This document shows, in pieces, positions 5,526-5,866 of a DNA stretch of 5,866 nt (position 1 is its first letter; the number at the start of each line of letters is the position of its first letter). Source of the stretch: an uncultured Oscillospiraceae bacterium (GTDB taxonomy: Bacteria; Bacillota; Clostridia; Oscillospirales; Oscillospiraceae); assembly GCA_905234005.1 (NCBI GenBank), contig CAJOFW010000211.1:3494-9359 (forward strand). The letters are read 5' to 3'. The notes beneath the pieces were generated by a model, which was not told the origin of the DNA, searched no databases, and saw nothing but the letters and a program-made list of their open reading frames with translations. The translations under genes were made by a program, and so were the position numbers.

Positions 5526-5545
5526 CGGATACCCGGCATCGATCG
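5504..5545 (+). repeat. 21-bp tandem duplication across the amidohydrolase stop codon
   Basis: The units begin GCGGATAC at 5504 and 5525. The first 18 bases of each unit agree at 17 positions, then diverge in the last three. The first unit encodes the end of the protein (ARILGIE) and its stop; the second lies just downstream. It looks like a slippage product and has no evident function. Confidence 0.7.
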
Positions 5546-5568
5546 GAAGAAAATTTTAGCAAAAAGCC

Positions 5569-5596
5569 TTGATAACTTCCAATAAAATGGTATAAT
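5569..5596 (+). promoter_or_regulatory. Strong promoter with extended -10, for the LysR-type gene
   Basis: TTGATA (5569-5574; 5 of 6) lies 16 nt before a perfect TATAAT (5591-5596), which is preceded by TGG, an extended -10. The predicted start is near 5603. TTG-N8-CAA (5569-5582) overlaps the -35 box and contains T-N11-A, a loose LysR-type binding pattern, so autoregulation is possible but weakly supported. The surrounding A+T-rich stretch (5550-5603) contrasts with the neighbouring coding DNA. Confidence 0.75.
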
Positions 5597-5602
5597 AAAA
5601 TA

Positions 5603-5707
5603 AGCGCCGCTTCACGGCGCTATCAGCTTGACTTGGGCTTGCCGTGCGGAAGCCCGGTTGAAGGGGCTTGACTATCAGACAGAAGAGACGGGGTTGGGGA
5701 TTATGCC
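5603..5707 (+). promoter_or_regulatory. Structured leader of the LysR-type gene
   Basis: The predicted transcript begins with a 7-bp hairpin, AGCGCCG (5603-5609) with CGGCGCT (5615-5621) around CTTCA. Next, AAGCCC (5650-5655) can pair with GGGCTT on either side, at 5635-5640 or 5664-5669, giving mutually exclusive stems. CACGGC (5613-5618) is also complementary to GCCGTG (5641-5646) in the loop of the second hairpin. GCTTGACT occurs twice (5626-5633, 5666-5673). The start codon is preceded by only a weak GGGGA (5696-5700). No known riboswitch class was recognised. Confidence 0.35.
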
Positions 5708-5866
5708 ATGAAGACATCACGTTACGAGGTTTTCCTGAAGATTGTGGAGACGCAGAGCCTGACGCGCACGGCGTCGTATTTCGGCTGCACGCAGTCGGCC
5801 GTGAGCCAGCTCGTCAAGGCGCTGGAGGCCGATCTGGGCGTGTCGCTGCTCATCCGCAGCAAAAAC
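5708..5866 (+). CDS. LysR-type transcriptional regulator, N-terminal 53 residues (runs off window)
   Basis: This is the start of a LysR-family regulator, a DNA-binding protein that usually controls nearby metabolic genes in response to a small molecule. The visible 53 residues are the winged-helix DNA-binding domain: RYEVFLKIVETQSLTRTA (about 5-22), then the recognition segment GCTQSAVSQLVKALEADLG (26-44) and LLIRS. The frame is open to the window end, so the effector-binding domain (about 240 more residues) lies outside. I chose the ATG at 5708, with GGGGA 7 nt upstream. An ATG five bases earlier is in another frame. The gene points the same way as the amidohydrolase and does not diverge from it, so regulation of that gene cannot be assumed; its usual target would be a divergent or downstream neighbour. 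Confidence 0.92.
   Translation, partial: MKTSRYEVFLKIVETQSLTRTASYFGCTQSAVSQLVKALEADLGVSLLIRSKN

Noticed and set aside
5603..5621. The GCGCCG hairpin as a leftward terminator with an A+T-rich tail
   Set aside because: The minus-strand tail is interrupted (TATTTTATTATA) and no leftward gene precedes it. Its position at the predicted lysR transcript start explains it better as a 5' leader hairpin.

Overview
The window looks like chromosomal core DNA from a G+C-rich, endospore-forming member of the Clostridia (an Oscillospiraceae-like gut bacterium is my best guess). The grounds are inference. ThyA is of the Bacillus/Firmicutes type. ProB is the short form without a PUA domain. Two small spore-coat-like genes are present. 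The coding DNA is G+C-rich by eye, while promoters and leaders are A+T-rich. I see no transposase, integrase, tRNA, rRNA or CRISPR array.

Left part (1-1124): thyA (thymidylate synthase) runs leftward from 853 to 23. Its promoter stands back to back with a rightward promoter for proB; the two -35 boxes are only 2 bp apart. The proB leader is about 164 nt long and carries a large imperfect palindrome (999-1083). The core of that palindrome is a textbook intrinsic-terminator hairpin, so proB may be controlled by attenuation.

Proline operon (1125-3158): proB (glutamate 5-kinase) overlaps proA (glutamate-5-semialdehyde dehydrogenase) by ATGA. Together they would turn glutamate into glutamate semialdehyde, the precursor of proline. 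proA is split by a frameshift at about 2600-2608. The N-terminal 234 codons end at a UGA, and the rest of the protein, including the catalytic Cys, continues in the +1 frame without decay. This is the most striking oddity in the window. It is either an indel (real or an assembly error) or, less likely, a +1 recoding site of the type UUU-UGA.

Convergent gap and coat pair (3159-3719): a leftward terminator and a perfect 15-bp palindrome separate proA from a leftward two-gene operon. The operon encodes a 57-residue helical protein and an 82-residue coat-F-like protein, both probably sporulation or coat related.

Right part (3720-5866): three rightward genes follow: a fumarylacetoacetate-hydrolase-family enzyme, a TIM-barrel metal-dependent hydrolase (amidohydrolase-2 family), and the start of a LysR-type regulator cut off by the window edge. 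Each has its own candidate promoter, so they are probably not one tight operon. The two hydrolases could belong to one small catabolic route, but no substrate can be read from the sequence. The LysR gene has a strong extended -10 promoter and a roughly 105-nt leader with mutually exclusive hairpins.

I found no convincing new multi-gene system. The points worth checking are the proA frameshift, the proB leader and the lysR leader.
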